34,498 bases of DNA from SIG578 sp045655125 (GCA_045655125.1 JAZOOR010000064.1:1-34498), one strand, 5' to 3'. Counted from the stretch's first letter, positions 8,845-17,049 are shown. Made by a program: numbers and translations. Notes: generated by a model from the letters alone, not told the origin.

Positions 8845-8872
8845 TTGACAACAGAGTTTTTTTGGGTATAAT
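8845..8872 (+). promoter_or_regulatory. tRNA-Gln promoter
   Basis: TTGACA (8845-8850) and TATAAT (8867-8872), both consensus, are separated by 16 bp. Transcription would start about ten bases before the tRNA. It begins only 16 bp after the ylbJ-like stop. Confidence 0.85.
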
Positions 8873-8887
8873 AAATAACGTTGCTAT

Positions 8888-8961
8888 TGCGGAATTGTGT
8901 AAGGGTAGCACGACAGACTCTGACTCTGTTTGTCTGGGTTCGAATCCTAGTTCCGCAGCCA
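8888..8961 (+). tRNA. tRNA-Gln (anticodon CTG)
   Basis: The acceptor arms TGCGGAA and TTCCGCA pair fully, the anticodon stem ACAGA/TCTGT encloses loop CTCTGAC with anticodon CTG reading CAG, and the T arm carries GGTTCGAATCC. A discriminator G and an encoded CCA end the gene. The U1-A72 end is typical of glutamine tRNAs. It stands alone with its own promoter and terminator. Confidence 0.95.
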
Positions 8962-8970
8962 AGCAAAAAA

Positions 8971-9000
8971 GCCGAGCATATGCTCGGCTTTTTCTTTTTT
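8971..9000 (+). terminator. intrinsic terminator after tRNA-Gln
   Basis: A 9-bp perfect inverted repeat GCCGAGCAT/ATGCTCGGC is flanked by A6 on the left and TTTTTCTTTTTT on the right. It can therefore also end minus-strand transcription from mrnC. Confidence 0.9.
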
Positions 9001-9015
9001 TCTACTTTTAAAAAT

Positions 9016-9414
9016 TCAATCAATTTTTTCTAATATAATATCAAAAAGCTCTTGTATCCGTTTTTGCTGACCTTTGAGATAAAGATATCCAAACAAGGTC
9101 TCTATACCTGTGGCTTTGCGGTATTCCTGCGGCGAGGAGCTTTTAGGAACCGAGGCGCCGTTCGCATTTCTGCCTCGTTTCATAACTGACATTTCCTCCT
9201 CATTTAAAATCTCAGAGAGCAGGTCATATGCCTTTGCCTGATATGCCGCGCACACAAAATGTACCGCCTTTTTATGCAGTACACCCGACGGCGCACTTCC
9301 ATTCTTGCAAAGGCGGCACCTTGCTTCAAGCTCATAAACAGCATCGCCTAAGAAAGCTAAGGTTAACGGACTATAGTTTTCTGCTTTTATGTTTGTATCT
9401 CTTGCGTCTAAAAT
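9016..9414 (-). CDS. mrnC: mini-ribonuclease III (MrnC), apparent ATT start
   Basis: MrnC is an RNase III-type nuclease without the double-strand RNA-binding domain and matures 23S rRNA. The frame reads YSPLTLAFLGDAVYEL, with the catalytic-type Asp at residue 24, then GVLHKKAVHFVCAAYQAKAY and the C-terminal GIETLFGYLYL. No ATG, GTG or TTG lies between the in-frame upstream TAA (overlapping the obg stop) and the conserved domain. The first conventional start, GTG at 9255, would remove the catalytic region. A strong GGGAGG (about 9423-9428) lies eight bases before ATT at 9414, giving 132 residues, the usual family length. Start assignment is inference; family identity is clear. It lies directly downstream of obg. 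Confidence 0.88.
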   Translation of the reverse strand: MLDARDTNIKAENYSPLTLAFLGDAVYELEARCRLCKNGSAPSGVLHKKAVHFVCAAYQAKAYDLLSEILNEEEMSVMKRGRNANGASVPKSSSPQEYRKATGIETLFGYLYLKGQQKRIQELFDIILEKID

Positions 9415-9433
9415 GAGGTTTACCTCCCTACCA

Positions 9434-10705
9434 TTAGTTTACAAATTCAAACTCAAAGTCATAAATGCTTACAACATCATCCTCTTGTATTCCCTTTTCA
9501 AGTAGAGCGTCAATAATTCCCGATGTTCTCAGCACTCGCTGAAAATACTGAAGTGATTCATAGTCATCCATATTTACAGAATTTAAAATCGGAACAAGCC
9601 AAGGAGCCTCAACAAAGTATACTCCATCTTCAACCGTAATTGTAAACGAGCGGTCGGATTTCTTTAAAACTTCCTCAATAGGAGCTGTTTCGGTTTCGTA
9701 TTTCTTAACGGGCGGCAGCTCTTTAAGCTTTGAGCGTATTTCGTGCAGCAGCTCTTCAAGGCCGATTGTAGTTGCCGCCGAAATTTTATAAATAGGATAT
9801 CCCTGCTCTTTTATAAAATCCGCAAAAACCTTAAACTGTTCCTCGGTTGCAATATCGGATTTATTAGCAGCTACTATCTGAGGAACACTTTTCATTTCAT
9901 CATCATATGCAAAAAGCTCATTATTTATAAGCTTAAAATCCTCAATGGGATCTCTGCCCTCACTTCCTGAAACATCAACAACGTGTACTAGAAGTCTGCA
10001 GCGTTCAACGTGTCTTAAAAAGTCGTGTCCAAGTCCTATGCCTTGTGCAGCACCCTCAATGAGTCCGGGAATGTCCGCCATAACAAATGAGTCCTGAGAG
10101 CTTGCACCTACAACGCCCAGAACAGGAGAAAGTGTTGTGAAATGGTAGTTGGATATTTTAGGTTTTGCCGCACTAACACAGGAAATAAGCGTAGATTTAC
10201 CAACATTAGGAAATCCTACCAATCCAACATCTGCAATAAGCTTAAGCTCAAGATTGACTTCCATTTCTTCGCCGGGAGTTCCGCTTTTTGCAAAACGAGG
10301 AATCTGGCGGGTAGGTGTGGCAAAATGAGAGTTTCCAAATCCACCTCTGCCGCCCTTTAAAAGAACAACAGGCTCTTCATCCGAAACATCTGCAAGAACT
10401 CTTCCGCTTTCGCTCTCTGTAATAACAGTTCCAAACGGAACCTTTATCACAAGGTTTCCACCCGACTTTCCGCTGCTACGTTTTCCTCTGCCGTTTTCTC
10501 CGTTTTCGGCTATAAACTTACGCTTGTAACGAAAGTCCATCAGTGTATTAAGATTTCGGTCAGCAACAAAAATGATATCTCCACCTCTGCCGCCGTCGCC
10601 ACCGTCTGGCCCTCCGTTTGCAACATATTTTTCACGATGAAACGAAACTGCTCCGTTTCCTCCGTTGCCCGCTTTTATATAAATCTTTGCAGTATCAATA
10701 AACAT
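9434..10705 (-). CDS. obg: GTPase Obg/CgtA
   Basis: Obg is an essential GTPase linked to 50S assembly, stress and sporulation. The 423-residue protein has the glycine-rich Obg fold (KAGNGGNGAVSFHREKYVANGG...), the G domain with GFPNVGKST, DIPG and NKSD motifs, and a C-terminal OCT domain of about 80 residues, as in Firmicute Obg. The ATG has GGAAGG nearby. A clear promoter lies at 10736-10764 and is divergent from the csp promoter. mrnC follows with its ribosome site immediately after the obg stop, so coupling is likely. Confidence 0.97.
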   Translation of the reverse strand: MFIDTAKIYIKAGNGGNGAVSFHREKYVANGGPDGGDGGRGGDIIFVADRNLNTLMDFRYKRKFIAENGENGRGKRSSGKSGGNLVIKVPFGTVITESESGRVLADVSDEEPVVLLKGGRGGFGNSHFATPTRQIPRFAKSGTPGEEMEVNLELKLIADVGLVGFPNVGKSTLISCVSAAKPKISNYHFTTLSPVLGVVGASSQDSFVMADIPGLIEGAAQGIGLGHDFLRHVERCRLLVHVVDVSGSEGRDPIEDFKLINNELFAYDDEMKSVPQIVAANKSDIATEEQFKVFADFIKEQGYPIYKISAATTIGLEELLHEIRSKLKELPPVKKYETETAPIEEVLKKSDRSFTITVEDGVYFVEAPWLVPILNSVNMDDYESLQYFQRVLRTSGIIDALLEKGIQEDDVVSIYDFEFEFVN

Positions 10706-10735
10706 ATCTGTTTTCCTTCCTATAATTCTTTAAAC

Positions 10736-10764
10736 ATTATATCACTAGTTTTGCGCGCGGTCAA
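10736..10764 (-). promoter_or_regulatory. obg promoter
   Basis: Minus-strand TTGACC (10764-10759) and TATAAT (10741-10736) are separated by 17 bp. The start would lie about 25 bases before the obg ATG. Confidence 0.8.
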
Positions 10765-10784
10765 CAAAACTTGCGTTTTTTTGC

Positions 10785-10813
10785 TTGACATTTCATATAA
10801 AAGCCGTTATACT
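10785..10813 (+). promoter_or_regulatory. promoter of the csp leader
   Basis: TTGACA (10785-10790) and TATACT (10808-10813) are separated by 17 bp. It is back to back with the obg promoter, with the -35 boxes about 20 bp apart. Confidence 0.85.
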
Positions 10814-10819
10814 ATGAAT

Positions 10820-10906
10820 AGTATTCGCGATGTACCAACTGAACTCACTGGCTTACCGTCTTGGCCATGTTTTAATTGGCCCGACAGCAGCTTGTGAGTT
10901 TTTTTA
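10820..10906 (+). ncRNA. structured csp leader or short terminated RNA
   Basis: The predicted transcript from 10820 folds into a long hairpin. AACTCAC (10842-10848) pairs with GTGAGTT (10894-10900), CTGGCT pairs with AGCAG with one bulge, and GTC-GGCC pairs with GGCC-GAC around the loop ATGTTTTAA. Seven Ts follow the stem, so it looks like an intrinsic terminator. No second promoter was seen before csp at 10955. The element is therefore either an attenuator in the csp 5' leader or a separate ~85-nt RNA with read-through. I do not recognise a known riboswitch family. Confidence 0.55.
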
Positions 10907-10954
10907 TTTTGTTTGCACCGGAATATTTAAAATCTTCAGGGAGGTATCGCTCAA

Positions 10955-11167
10955 ATGAACAACGGTACTGTAAAATGGTTTAACGCAGAAAAAGGTTACG
11001 GATTTATCGCCGACGACAATGGCGGAGATGATGTTTTTGTACATTTCTCAGCAATTATGGTTGATGGATACAAGACACTCAGCGAAGGACAGAAAGTCAC
11101 ATTTGATACTGAGGTGGATCCCAAAAACAGCGCAAAACTTCGTGCTGTTGATGTTAAGCCGCTCTAA
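10955..11167 (+). CDS. cold-shock protein, CspA family
   Basis: A 70-residue single cold-shock domain protein with RNP1 KGYGFI and RNP2 DVFVHF, normal for the family. It binds single-stranded nucleic acid as an RNA chaperone. AGGGAGG lies about nine bases before the ATG. The 135-nt leader contains a terminator-like hairpin, which suggests control at the RNA level as is common for csp genes, though the structure differs from the enterobacterial cspA leader as far as I can tell. Confidence 0.96.
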   Translation: MNNGTVKWFNAEKGYGFIADDNGGDDVFVHFSAIMVDGYKTLSEGQKVTFDTEVDPKNSAKLRAVDVKPL

Positions 11168-11189
11168 ATTTTACTGCTCTGCAAAGATA

Positions 11190-11231
11190 CCCACACCGAT
11201 ATTACAGCGGTGTGGGTTATTTGTTATTTTT
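11190..11231 (+). terminator. intrinsic terminator after csp
   Basis: A 9-bp stem CCCACACCG/CGGTGTGGG (11190-11216) with a 9-nt loop is followed by the T-rich tract TTATTTGTTATTTTT. Confidence 0.75.
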
Positions 11232-11245
11232 AATTCAATTTTTCA

Positions 11246-11274
11246 TTGAAACTATCATTTTACTGTGATATAAT
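11246..11274 (+). promoter_or_regulatory. promoter of murE-femX-alr
   Basis: TTGAAA (11246-11251) and TATAAT (11269-11274) are separated by 17 bp, about 45 bases before the murE start. Confidence 0.75.
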
Positions 11275-11326
11275 ATATTAAATATCTGAATAATATAATA
11301 TTACTTTTATATATTCGAGGTGAATT

Positions 11327-12814
11327 ATGAAGTTAAGTCTGCTTCTTAAAAAAATAGAATACACCTTGCTTTGCGGAAATCTTGACCACGATATTTCCGA
11401 TTTGTGCTATGACTCACGAAAAGCTGACAGCGGCAAGCTGTTTGTAGCGATGGTTGGAACAAACGTAGACGGACACGATTATGTGAGCTCTGCATTTGAA
11501 AAAGGGACTCGTGTTTTTGTTGTCGAGCACCCCATTTCTCTGCCTTCTAAGGAGAATATAACAGTTATTCAGGTTAAAAACTGCCGCATTGCCCTTGCAC
11601 TTCTTTCCAAAAACTTTTTCGGTGACCCCTCGTCAAAAATGGTTATGATAGGAATAACAGGCACCAAGGGTAAATCCAGCATCACCTGTATTTTAAAAAC
11701 CGTTCTTGATGCTGCTGGATATAATGCAGGCACTATCGGAACTACCGGAATTTTCTATAAGGACAAGGAATTTGCCTCGTTAAACACCACTCCCGAGTCT
11801 TACGAAACTTACCGCTATCTTTATGAAATGCAAAAAGCGGGCTGCACCCACGTCATAATGGAGGTTTCATCTCAGGGACTTATGATGCATCGCGTTTGCG
11901 GAATTTGTTTTAACATAGGAGTATTTACAAACCTTTCTCCCGACCACATCGGAAAGGGCGAGCACGACAGCTTTGAGCATTATTTAAGCTGTAAAGCGCT
12001 TTTATGGAATCAATCCAAATTCGGAATTGCAAACGCTGACGACAAGCATTTTAACGAAATAACAAAAAATGCTCTCTGCCCCATTTCGACTTTTGGAATA
12101 AAAACAAGCTCAGATATTTCTGCTGACAACATCGCTCTTTACCGCGACGGAAAACAGCTTGGCGTTTCATTTGAGTGTCACACTCAAAACCGCAATTTCT
12201 CTGTTAAGGCAAATGTTCCCGGCGAGTTTACGGTTTACAACTGTCTTGCGGTTATTTCGGTTGCGCTTAAGCTTGGAATAGATACACAGATTATCACCTC
12301 TGCTTTTTCAAATATTTTTGTAAAGGGACGAATGGAGCTTGTTGGCGATACAAAAGATTACTCTATAGTTATTGACTACGCACATAATGCCGTAAGTCTT
12401 GAAACAATTCTTAAAACAATAAGACAGTATAATCCCACAAGGATTGTATGCCTCTTTGGATGTGGCGGAAACAGACCAAAAATGCGTCGTTTTGAAATGG
12501 GTGAAATCGCGGGAAAATATGCTGATTTAAGTATTCTCACATCCGACAATGCCCGTTTTGAAAAGCCTCAGGATATCATTGATGATATTTTGGTTGGAAT
12601 GAATAAAACAGACGGAGAATATGTCTCTATCGTTGATCGCGTTGATGCAATACACTATGCTATTGACAACGCACAGGCAGGAGATATTATTCTGATTGCA
12701 GGAAAAGGTCACGAAATGTATCAGGAAATTGAAGGCGTAAAACACGACTTTAATGAGGCAAAAATCATTTGTGATTATCTGAACTTAAAAGAAACAAAAC
12801 TCGGAGGAAATTAA
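11327..12814 (+). CDS. murE: UDP-MurNAc-tripeptide synthetase MurE
   Basis: MurE adds the third amino acid to UDP-MurNAc-L-Ala-D-Glu in peptidoglycan precursor synthesis. The 495-residue protein has the Mur ligase layout: N-terminal uridine-binding domain with SRKADSGKLFVAM, P-loop TGTKGKSS at 111-118, TTPES, and a C-terminal domain with DYAHN. The substrate-specificity motif reads DNAR at 407-410, close to the DNPR of meso-diaminopimelate enzymes. The retained arginine suggests DAP rather than lysine, but the Pro-to-Ala change leaves some doubt. GAGGTG precedes the ATG. It is the first gene of a three-gene operon. Confidence 0.94.
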   Translation: MKLSLLLKKIEYTLLCGNLDHDISDLCYDSRKADSGKLFVAMVGTNVDGHDYVSSAFEKGTRVFVVEHPISLPSKENITVIQVKNCRIALALLSKNFFGDPSSKMVMIGITGTKGKSSITCILKTVLDAAGYNAGTIGTTGIFYKDKEFASLNTTPESYETYRYLYEMQKAGCTHVIMEVSSQGLMMHRVCGICFNIGVFTNLSPDHIGKGEHDSFEHYLSCKALLWNQSKFGIANADDKHFNEITKNALCPISTFGIKTSSDISADNIALYRDGKQLGVSFECHTQNRNFSVKANVPGEFTVYNCLAVISVALKLGIDTQIITSAFSNIFVKGRMELVGDTKDYSIVIDYAHNAVSLETILKTIRQYNPTRIVCLFGCGGNRPKMRRFEMGEIAGKYADLSILTSDNARFEKPQDIIDDILVGMNKTDGEYVSIVDRVDAIHYAIDNAQAGDIILIAGKGHEMYQEIEGVKHDFNEAKIICDYLNLKETKLGGN

Positions 12815-12815
12815 A

Positions 12816-13883
12816 TTGGAACTTGTGACATCTAAAACTCGGGCAGAATACGAGGAATTTCTTAAAAATCATCCCAAGGGGCATTTTATGCAGTCTCCTC
12901 AGTGGGCGGAGCTTAAAGGCAACTGGAAATATGAGGTTGCGCTCGAAAGAAACAGTGATGGCGAGATTATCGGTTCCATTGCTTTTCTAATTCGCCGTCT
13001 GCCCTATACCAAATTTAATATTATGTATGCTCCCCGAGGTCCTGTTTGTGATACACACGACACCCAGCTATTAAACACCCTTATCGCTGACGCAAAAGAG
13101 CTTGGCAAAAAGCATAATGCCTGTGTTATTATTGTTGACCCCGATGTTAAGTCCGAAGAAACCGACTATATTGATGTGCTTAACAGCGCGGGATTCAAGG
13201 GTAAAAATGGCAAGAATTTTGAAGGTACACAGCCTCGTTTCGTTTTCAGACTTGATGTCAAAAACAAATCTATTGATGACCTCATGGCAGCTTTTCACAG
13301 CAAAACACGCTACAACATCCGCGTCGCGCTGAAAAACGGGGTCGAGGTTAAAATTGAAGGAAAAGAGGCAGCAAAAACCTTCTATGAAATAATGCTTGAA
13401 ACGGGTATGAGGGATAACTTTGTAACCCGTCCACTCTCATATTTTGAAAATATGCTCGATTGTATGGGAGAAAACGCCCGTCTTTATATGGCATATTATG
13501 AGGACAAGCCTATTGCAGGAACACTTGCAATCAGGTATGGAAACAAGGTGTGGTATTTATATGGCGCTTCATCAAATGCCTATAGAAACGTTATGCCAAA
13601 CTACCTTTTGCAGCTTGAAATGATTCGCTGGGCTGTTGACACGGGCTGCGACATGTATGATTTCAGAGGTGTTTCGGGTGACCTTACTCCTGAAAACCCA
13701 CTATACGGCTTATACAAATTTAAAAAAGGTTTTTCGGGAGAGCTTACCGAATTCATTGGTGAATTTGAGCTTGTAACCAAGCCTTTTGTATACAAATCAA
13801 TGCAAAAAGCAAGACATATTATATCTCTCTGCACCCGCACTTTATATCGAATTAAAAACAGAGGAAAGAAAAAGCACGACTAA
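12816..13883 (+). CDS. FemX/FemAB-type peptidoglycan bridge aminoacyltransferase
   Basis: A FemABX-family protein of 355 residues with two GNAT-like folds. These enzymes add amino acids from aminoacyl-tRNA to the lipid-II stem peptide. Visible family segments are FMQSPQWAELKG near the N-terminus, YAPRGPV, SKTRYNIRVALKNGV and the C-terminal YDFRGVSGD...YGLYKFKKGFSGELTEFIGEFEL. Translation starts at TTG, one base after the murE stop, with CGGAGG eight to ten bases upstream; no better start is available. Tight linkage to murE and alr supports a wall-precursor role, including a possible interpeptide bridge. The amino acid added cannot be told. Confidence 0.9.
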   Translation: MELVTSKTRAEYEEFLKNHPKGHFMQSPQWAELKGNWKYEVALERNSDGEIIGSIAFLIRRLPYTKFNIMYAPRGPVCDTHDTQLLNTLIADAKELGKKHNACVIIVDPDVKSEETDYIDVLNSAGFKGKNGKNFEGTQPRFVFRLDVKNKSIDDLMAAFHSKTRYNIRVALKNGVEVKIEGKEAAKTFYEIMLETGMRDNFVTRPLSYFENMLDCMGENARLYMAYYEDKPIAGTLAIRYGNKVWYLYGASSNAYRNVMPNYLLQLEMIRWAVDTGCDMYDFRGVSGDLTPENPLYGLYKFKKGFSGELTEFIGEFELVTKPFVYKSMQKARHIISLCTRTLYRIKNRGKKKHD

Positions 13884-13901
13884 TATAAAGGAACATTTAA
13901 A

Positions 13902-15002
13902 ATGGAAAAGAAGTTTATTATCGAGCGCCGAGATATTGAAAATAACATCGCCGTTTTAAAAGAAAAGACAAACGGCGCGAGAATTTATGCCGTTTTAAAA
14001 GGAAACGCTTATGGAATGGGGTTTATCCCCTTTGCAAATGAGCTTTATAACTATGGTATAAGACACTTTTCGGTCACCTCTCTTGATGATGCTCTGATTT
14101 TAAAGGAAAATTTTTCTGATGCTGAGGTCCTTCTTCTTACACCTTGTCATATAAAGGCTGATATTGAAATGGCGGCTTCGGCAGACATCATCCTTTCGGT
14201 CGATTCACTTAAAAACGCGCAACTTATTTCTGAAATATCTGAGAGTCTTAATAAAGAGAGCCTTTTACACATAAAGATTGACACAGGGATGGGAAGATAT
14301 GGTTTTTTACCCTCGCAAACAGATGAAATACAAAAGGTCTGTTCACTTGCAAATATAAAGGCTGAGGGAATTTTCACCCACCTGCACTCTGCATTTAACA
14401 AAAAGGCAGAGCCATCACTTAAGCAGTTTGATATTTTTACCTCTCTTATAAATGAGCTTGAAGGTTTGGGCATAAAATTCCCCATTCGCCATATCTGCAA
14501 TTCTACCGCAATATTCCGCTTTCCGCAGATGCATTTAACTGCAGTTAGAGCAGGTTCTGCTCTTATTGGACGAGTAAATTCACTTTGCGGGGAAACAAAC
14601 CTCTGTAAAGTTGGAAAACTTTACGGTCAAATTGTAGATGTGCGCATACTACCAAAGGGACATAATATTGGCTACGCGGCATTGTTTAAGACAAAGTCTG
14701 AACAAAAAATCATCTGTGTTAATGTAGGGTATGCCGATGGTGTTGCGGTAACAAAAGCGAATGACACATTCAGATTTATTGATATATTAAGATATGGCTT
14801 TAATGATTCAAAGCTCTTATTCCGTCCTACCCCGCTTGTATGCAAGGTTAATGGAAAAAGCGCTGTATCACTGGGCAGAATCGGAATGACAAACCTTATT
14901 CTTAATGCTCAAAATCTTGGGGATATTGAGGTTGGAGATGAGGTTGAAATCCCCGTAAACCCTATTTACCTCTCCCCTCTTATAAAACGTCAGTACAAAT
15001 AA
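13902..15002 (+). CDS. alr: alanine racemase
   Basis: A PLP-dependent alanine racemase of 366 residues, making D-Ala for peptidoglycan. The PLP lysine is K33 in AVLKGNAYGMG, the N-terminal barrel includes KIDTGMGRYGF, and the C-terminal domain carries the second catalytic tyrosine in HNIGYAALFKT. The gene follows femX after 18 bp. It is somewhat divergent from textbook Alr in the C-terminal domain, so related serine/alanine racemases cannot be excluded, but the wall-synthesis operon favours Alr. A strong terminator ends the operon. Confidence 0.88.
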   Translation: MEKKFIIERRDIENNIAVLKEKTNGARIYAVLKGNAYGMGFIPFANELYNYGIRHFSVTSLDDALILKENFSDAEVLLLTPCHIKADIEMAASADIILSVDSLKNAQLISEISESLNKESLLHIKIDTGMGRYGFLPSQTDEIQKVCSLANIKAEGIFTHLHSAFNKKAEPSLKQFDIFTSLINELEGLGIKFPIRHICNSTAIFRFPQMHLTAVRAGSALIGRVNSLCGETNLCKVGKLYGQIVDVRILPKGHNIGYAALFKTKSEQKIICVNVGYADGVAVTKANDTFRFIDILRYGFNDSKLLFRPTPLVCKVNGKSAVSLGRIGMTNLILNAQNLGDIEVGDEVEIPVNPIYLSPLIKRQYK

Positions 15003-15003
15003 A

Positions 15004-15035
15004 AAACGCCCCGAAGCATAATCTTCGGGGCGTTT
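15004..15035. terminator. bidirectional terminator
   Basis: The inverted repeat AAACGCCCCGAAG/CTTCGGGGCGTTT has a 6-nt loop, with A-runs on the left and T-runs on the right. It lies between convergent alr and the Na/Pi cotransporter gene and can serve both. Confidence 0.9.
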
Positions 15036-15046
15036 AATTTTAATTA

Positions 15047-16792
15047 TCAGAGCGAATATTTGCTACTATACTCTACAAATTTTTCTTTGAAGTTTTCATT
15101 ATCCATAAGTTTTACTGCGTTAAGATACTGGTGAGTATCAAAGCTATTCTGAGATACCTCAATCATAGCAACCGCAATATTGGAGCAGTGGTCAGAAACA
15201 CGTTCAATGTTGTTTAAGATATCGGAAAGTATAAATCCGTACTCTATAGTACAATCACCTTTCTGAAGTCTTGTAATATGGTCGGACTTGATTTTTGCAG
15301 CGATACCATCAATAACCTGTTCGAGAGGCTCTACATTTTTAGCCTTTTCAATATCATTTTCTTCAAAAGCAGTAAATGTTATATTAAGAATTTCTTTTAA
15401 AGCCGCAACAGCAACATCCATTTGTTTCTGCGCTTCTTTAGAAAACACAACTTTTTTCTCGTTAATCTCTTTAGCGGTGTTTACTATATTAAGAGCGTGG
15501 TCACCAATTCTCTCAAAATCTCCTATGGTATGAAGCATCATAGATACCTTGTTACTATCTACGGTCGAAATATCCTTGGTTGATATTTTAACAAGAATAC
15601 TTCCAAGCTTGTCCTCGAAAACATCGAGTGAATCTTCACTCTCGTTTATGCTATCAGATTTTTTCTGATCAAATTTCCAAAGAAGATCAAGGGCATTGCA
15701 TATGGTACTCTTAGCAGTCTGTGCCATTTTAACAGTAAGATTCAAACATTCTGTAACAGCAAATGAAGGAGTATTTAAAAGACGCTCATCAAGAAATGCA
15801 TACTCTTCTGTGCTCTCTTTATTAGGAACAACCTTTTCTGCAATGCGTACAAGCATCTTTGAGAAAGGAAGAAGGAAAACTGTGGTAGCCACATTAAATA
15901 TACTGTGAAACACCGCTATCATAAAGGGATTGATAATCTGGTCTGAAAATGCAAACTTGAAGATTGCATCAGCACCGTAAAATGCTGTCATAAATACAAT
16001 AGTACCAATAAGGTTAAATGAAATATGAACAACGGAAACACGTCTCGCATTTCTGTTAACGCCAATACTTGAAATAAGGGCTGTTACACAAGTTCCGATA
16101 TTTTGACCCATAATAATGGGAATTGCCATAGAATATGTAATTAGACCATTCATAGAAAGGGACTGCAAAATACCAACAGAAGCTGCTGAGCTCTGAATGA
16201 TTCCTGTAAATACCGCTCCAACCAATACACCGATGATGGGGTTTTTAAATGCAGTCAATATTTCTGAGAATTCAGGTGAATCAGCAAGAGGACTTACAGA
16301 ATCCTGCATAAGCTCCATGCCGAACATCAAAACAGCAAAACCGACAAAAATATTGCCAAGGTTCTTCTTTTTGTCACTTTTTGCCATCATAATAAAGCCA
16401 ATACCTACAAGAGCGAGTACGGGCGAAAAGCTACTGGGCTTTAAAAGGTTTATAAAAATGTTATCGGATTCAATTCCGGCACTGGCTAAAATCCATGCTG
16501 TGAGTGTTGTTCCAACATTGGAACCCATTATAACTCCAACGGTTTGGGAAAGCTGCATAATTCCTGAGTTAACAAGACCAACGAGCATAACGGTCATTGC
16601 TGAAGAAGATTGTATAGCAATGGTTATTCCCGCACCCAAGAGTAAGCTCTTAACAGGGTTTGAGGTCGCGCTTCTTAAAACGCTTTCTAATTTACCGCCT
16701 GAAAGTCTTTCAAGACCGTTGGACATAACATTCATTCCGTAAAGAAAAAACGCAAGTCCGCCACATAAAGTAAACAGATTTAGTATAGTCAT
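15047..16792 (-). CDS. Na/Pi cotransporter family protein with PhoU-like domain
   Basis: This is an NptA/YjbB-type sodium-phosphate cotransporter homologue. The 581-residue protein has about eight membrane segments in two repeats, each with the signature QSSSA (AIQSSSAMTVM) or QSSAAS (GIIQSSAASVG). A cytoplasmic PhoU-like helical domain occupies the last ~230 residues (IGDFERIGDHALNI and NNIERVSDHCSNIA). The ATG at 16792 is chosen because AAGGAGG lies five bases upstream; a longer frame from 16822 has no site. A promoter and hairpin lie upstream. No other phosphate genes are nearby. Substrate is inferred from family. Confidence 0.9.
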   Translation of the reverse strand: MTILNLFTLCGGLAFFLYGMNVMSNGLERLSGGKLESVLRSATSNPVKSLLLGAGITIAIQSSSAMTVMLVGLVNSGIMQLSQTVGVIMGSNVGTTLTAWILASAGIESDNIFINLLKPSSFSPVLALVGIGFIMMAKSDKKKNLGNIFVGFAVLMFGMELMQDSVSPLADSPEFSEILTAFKNPIIGVLVGAVFTGIIQSSAASVGILQSLSMNGLITYSMAIPIIMGQNIGTCVTALISSIGVNRNARRVSVVHISFNLIGTIVFMTAFYGADAIFKFAFSDQIINPFMIAVFHSIFNVATTVFLLPFSKMLVRIAEKVVPNKESTEEYAFLDERLLNTPSFAVTECLNLTVKMAQTAKSTICNALDLLWKFDQKKSDSINESEDSLDVFEDKLGSILVKISTKDISTVDSNKVSMMLHTIGDFERIGDHALNIVNTAKEINEKKVVFSKEAQKQMDVAVAALKEILNITFTAFEENDIEKAKNVEPLEQVIDGIAAKIKSDHITRLQKGDCTIEYGFILSDILNNIERVSDHCSNIAVAMIEVSQNSFDTHQYLNAVKLMDNENFKEKFVEYSSKYSL

Positions 16793-16857
16793 TTTATCCT
16801 CCTTATTATTGTGCTTTTGCACTACTAAAATAAAATCAAGGACCTGTTTTATGTAAT

Positions 16858-16877
16858 ACTGCTAACTTATTAGCAGT
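16858..16877 (-). repeat. perfect inverted repeat in the cotransporter leader
   Basis: ACTGCTAA and TTAGCAGT flank a 4-nt spacer, just downstream of the expected transcription start (about 16888). It could be an operator or an RNA hairpin. No U-run follows, so a terminator is unlikely. Confidence 0.5.
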
Positions 16878-16894
16878 TTATTTTTCACAAAAAT

Positions 16895-16923
16895 ATTATA
16901 CTTGTTTTTTTATGCAAAAACAA
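16895..16923 (-). promoter_or_regulatory. promoter of the Na/Pi cotransporter gene
   Basis: Minus-strand TTGTTT (16923-16918) and TATAAT (16900-16895) are separated by 17 bp. The leader to the ATG is about 95 nt. Confidence 0.6.
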
Positions 16924-16995
16924 TAGGTTTTTATTTTACATTGAATTTTTATTGAAAATATACAAAAGTTTTTAGTTTTACTACCCTTTTATAAT

Positions 16996-17026
16996 TAAAA
17001 AACAAAAAGAGGACCAACCCTCTTTT
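16996..17026 (-). terminator. intrinsic terminator after nadE
   Basis: AAAAGAGG/CCTCTTTT (17005-17026) forms an 8-bp stem with a 6-nt loop and is followed on the minus strand by TTTTTGTTTTTT. Confidence 0.8.
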
Positions 17027-17049
17027 ATACAAGAGAGTCAGTCCATAAT

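Noticed and set aside
8971..9000. Second tRNA or small RNA after tRNA-Gln
   Set aside because: The sequence is a simple terminator hairpin with A- and T-runs.
9016..9255. Short 79-residue version of mini-RNase III from GTG
   Set aside because: It would lack the conserved LAFLGDAVYEL catalytic region, and the strong ribosome site lies far upstream at ATT.
10814..10897. 27-codon leader peptide in the csp leader
   Set aside because: Its ATG abuts the -10 box, before the expected transcription start, and it has no ribosome site.
16197..16742. 181-codon plus-strand frame inside the Na/Pi cotransporter gene
   Set aside because: It is antisense to a clearly conserved gene, and its composition mirrors the membrane-protein codons of that gene.
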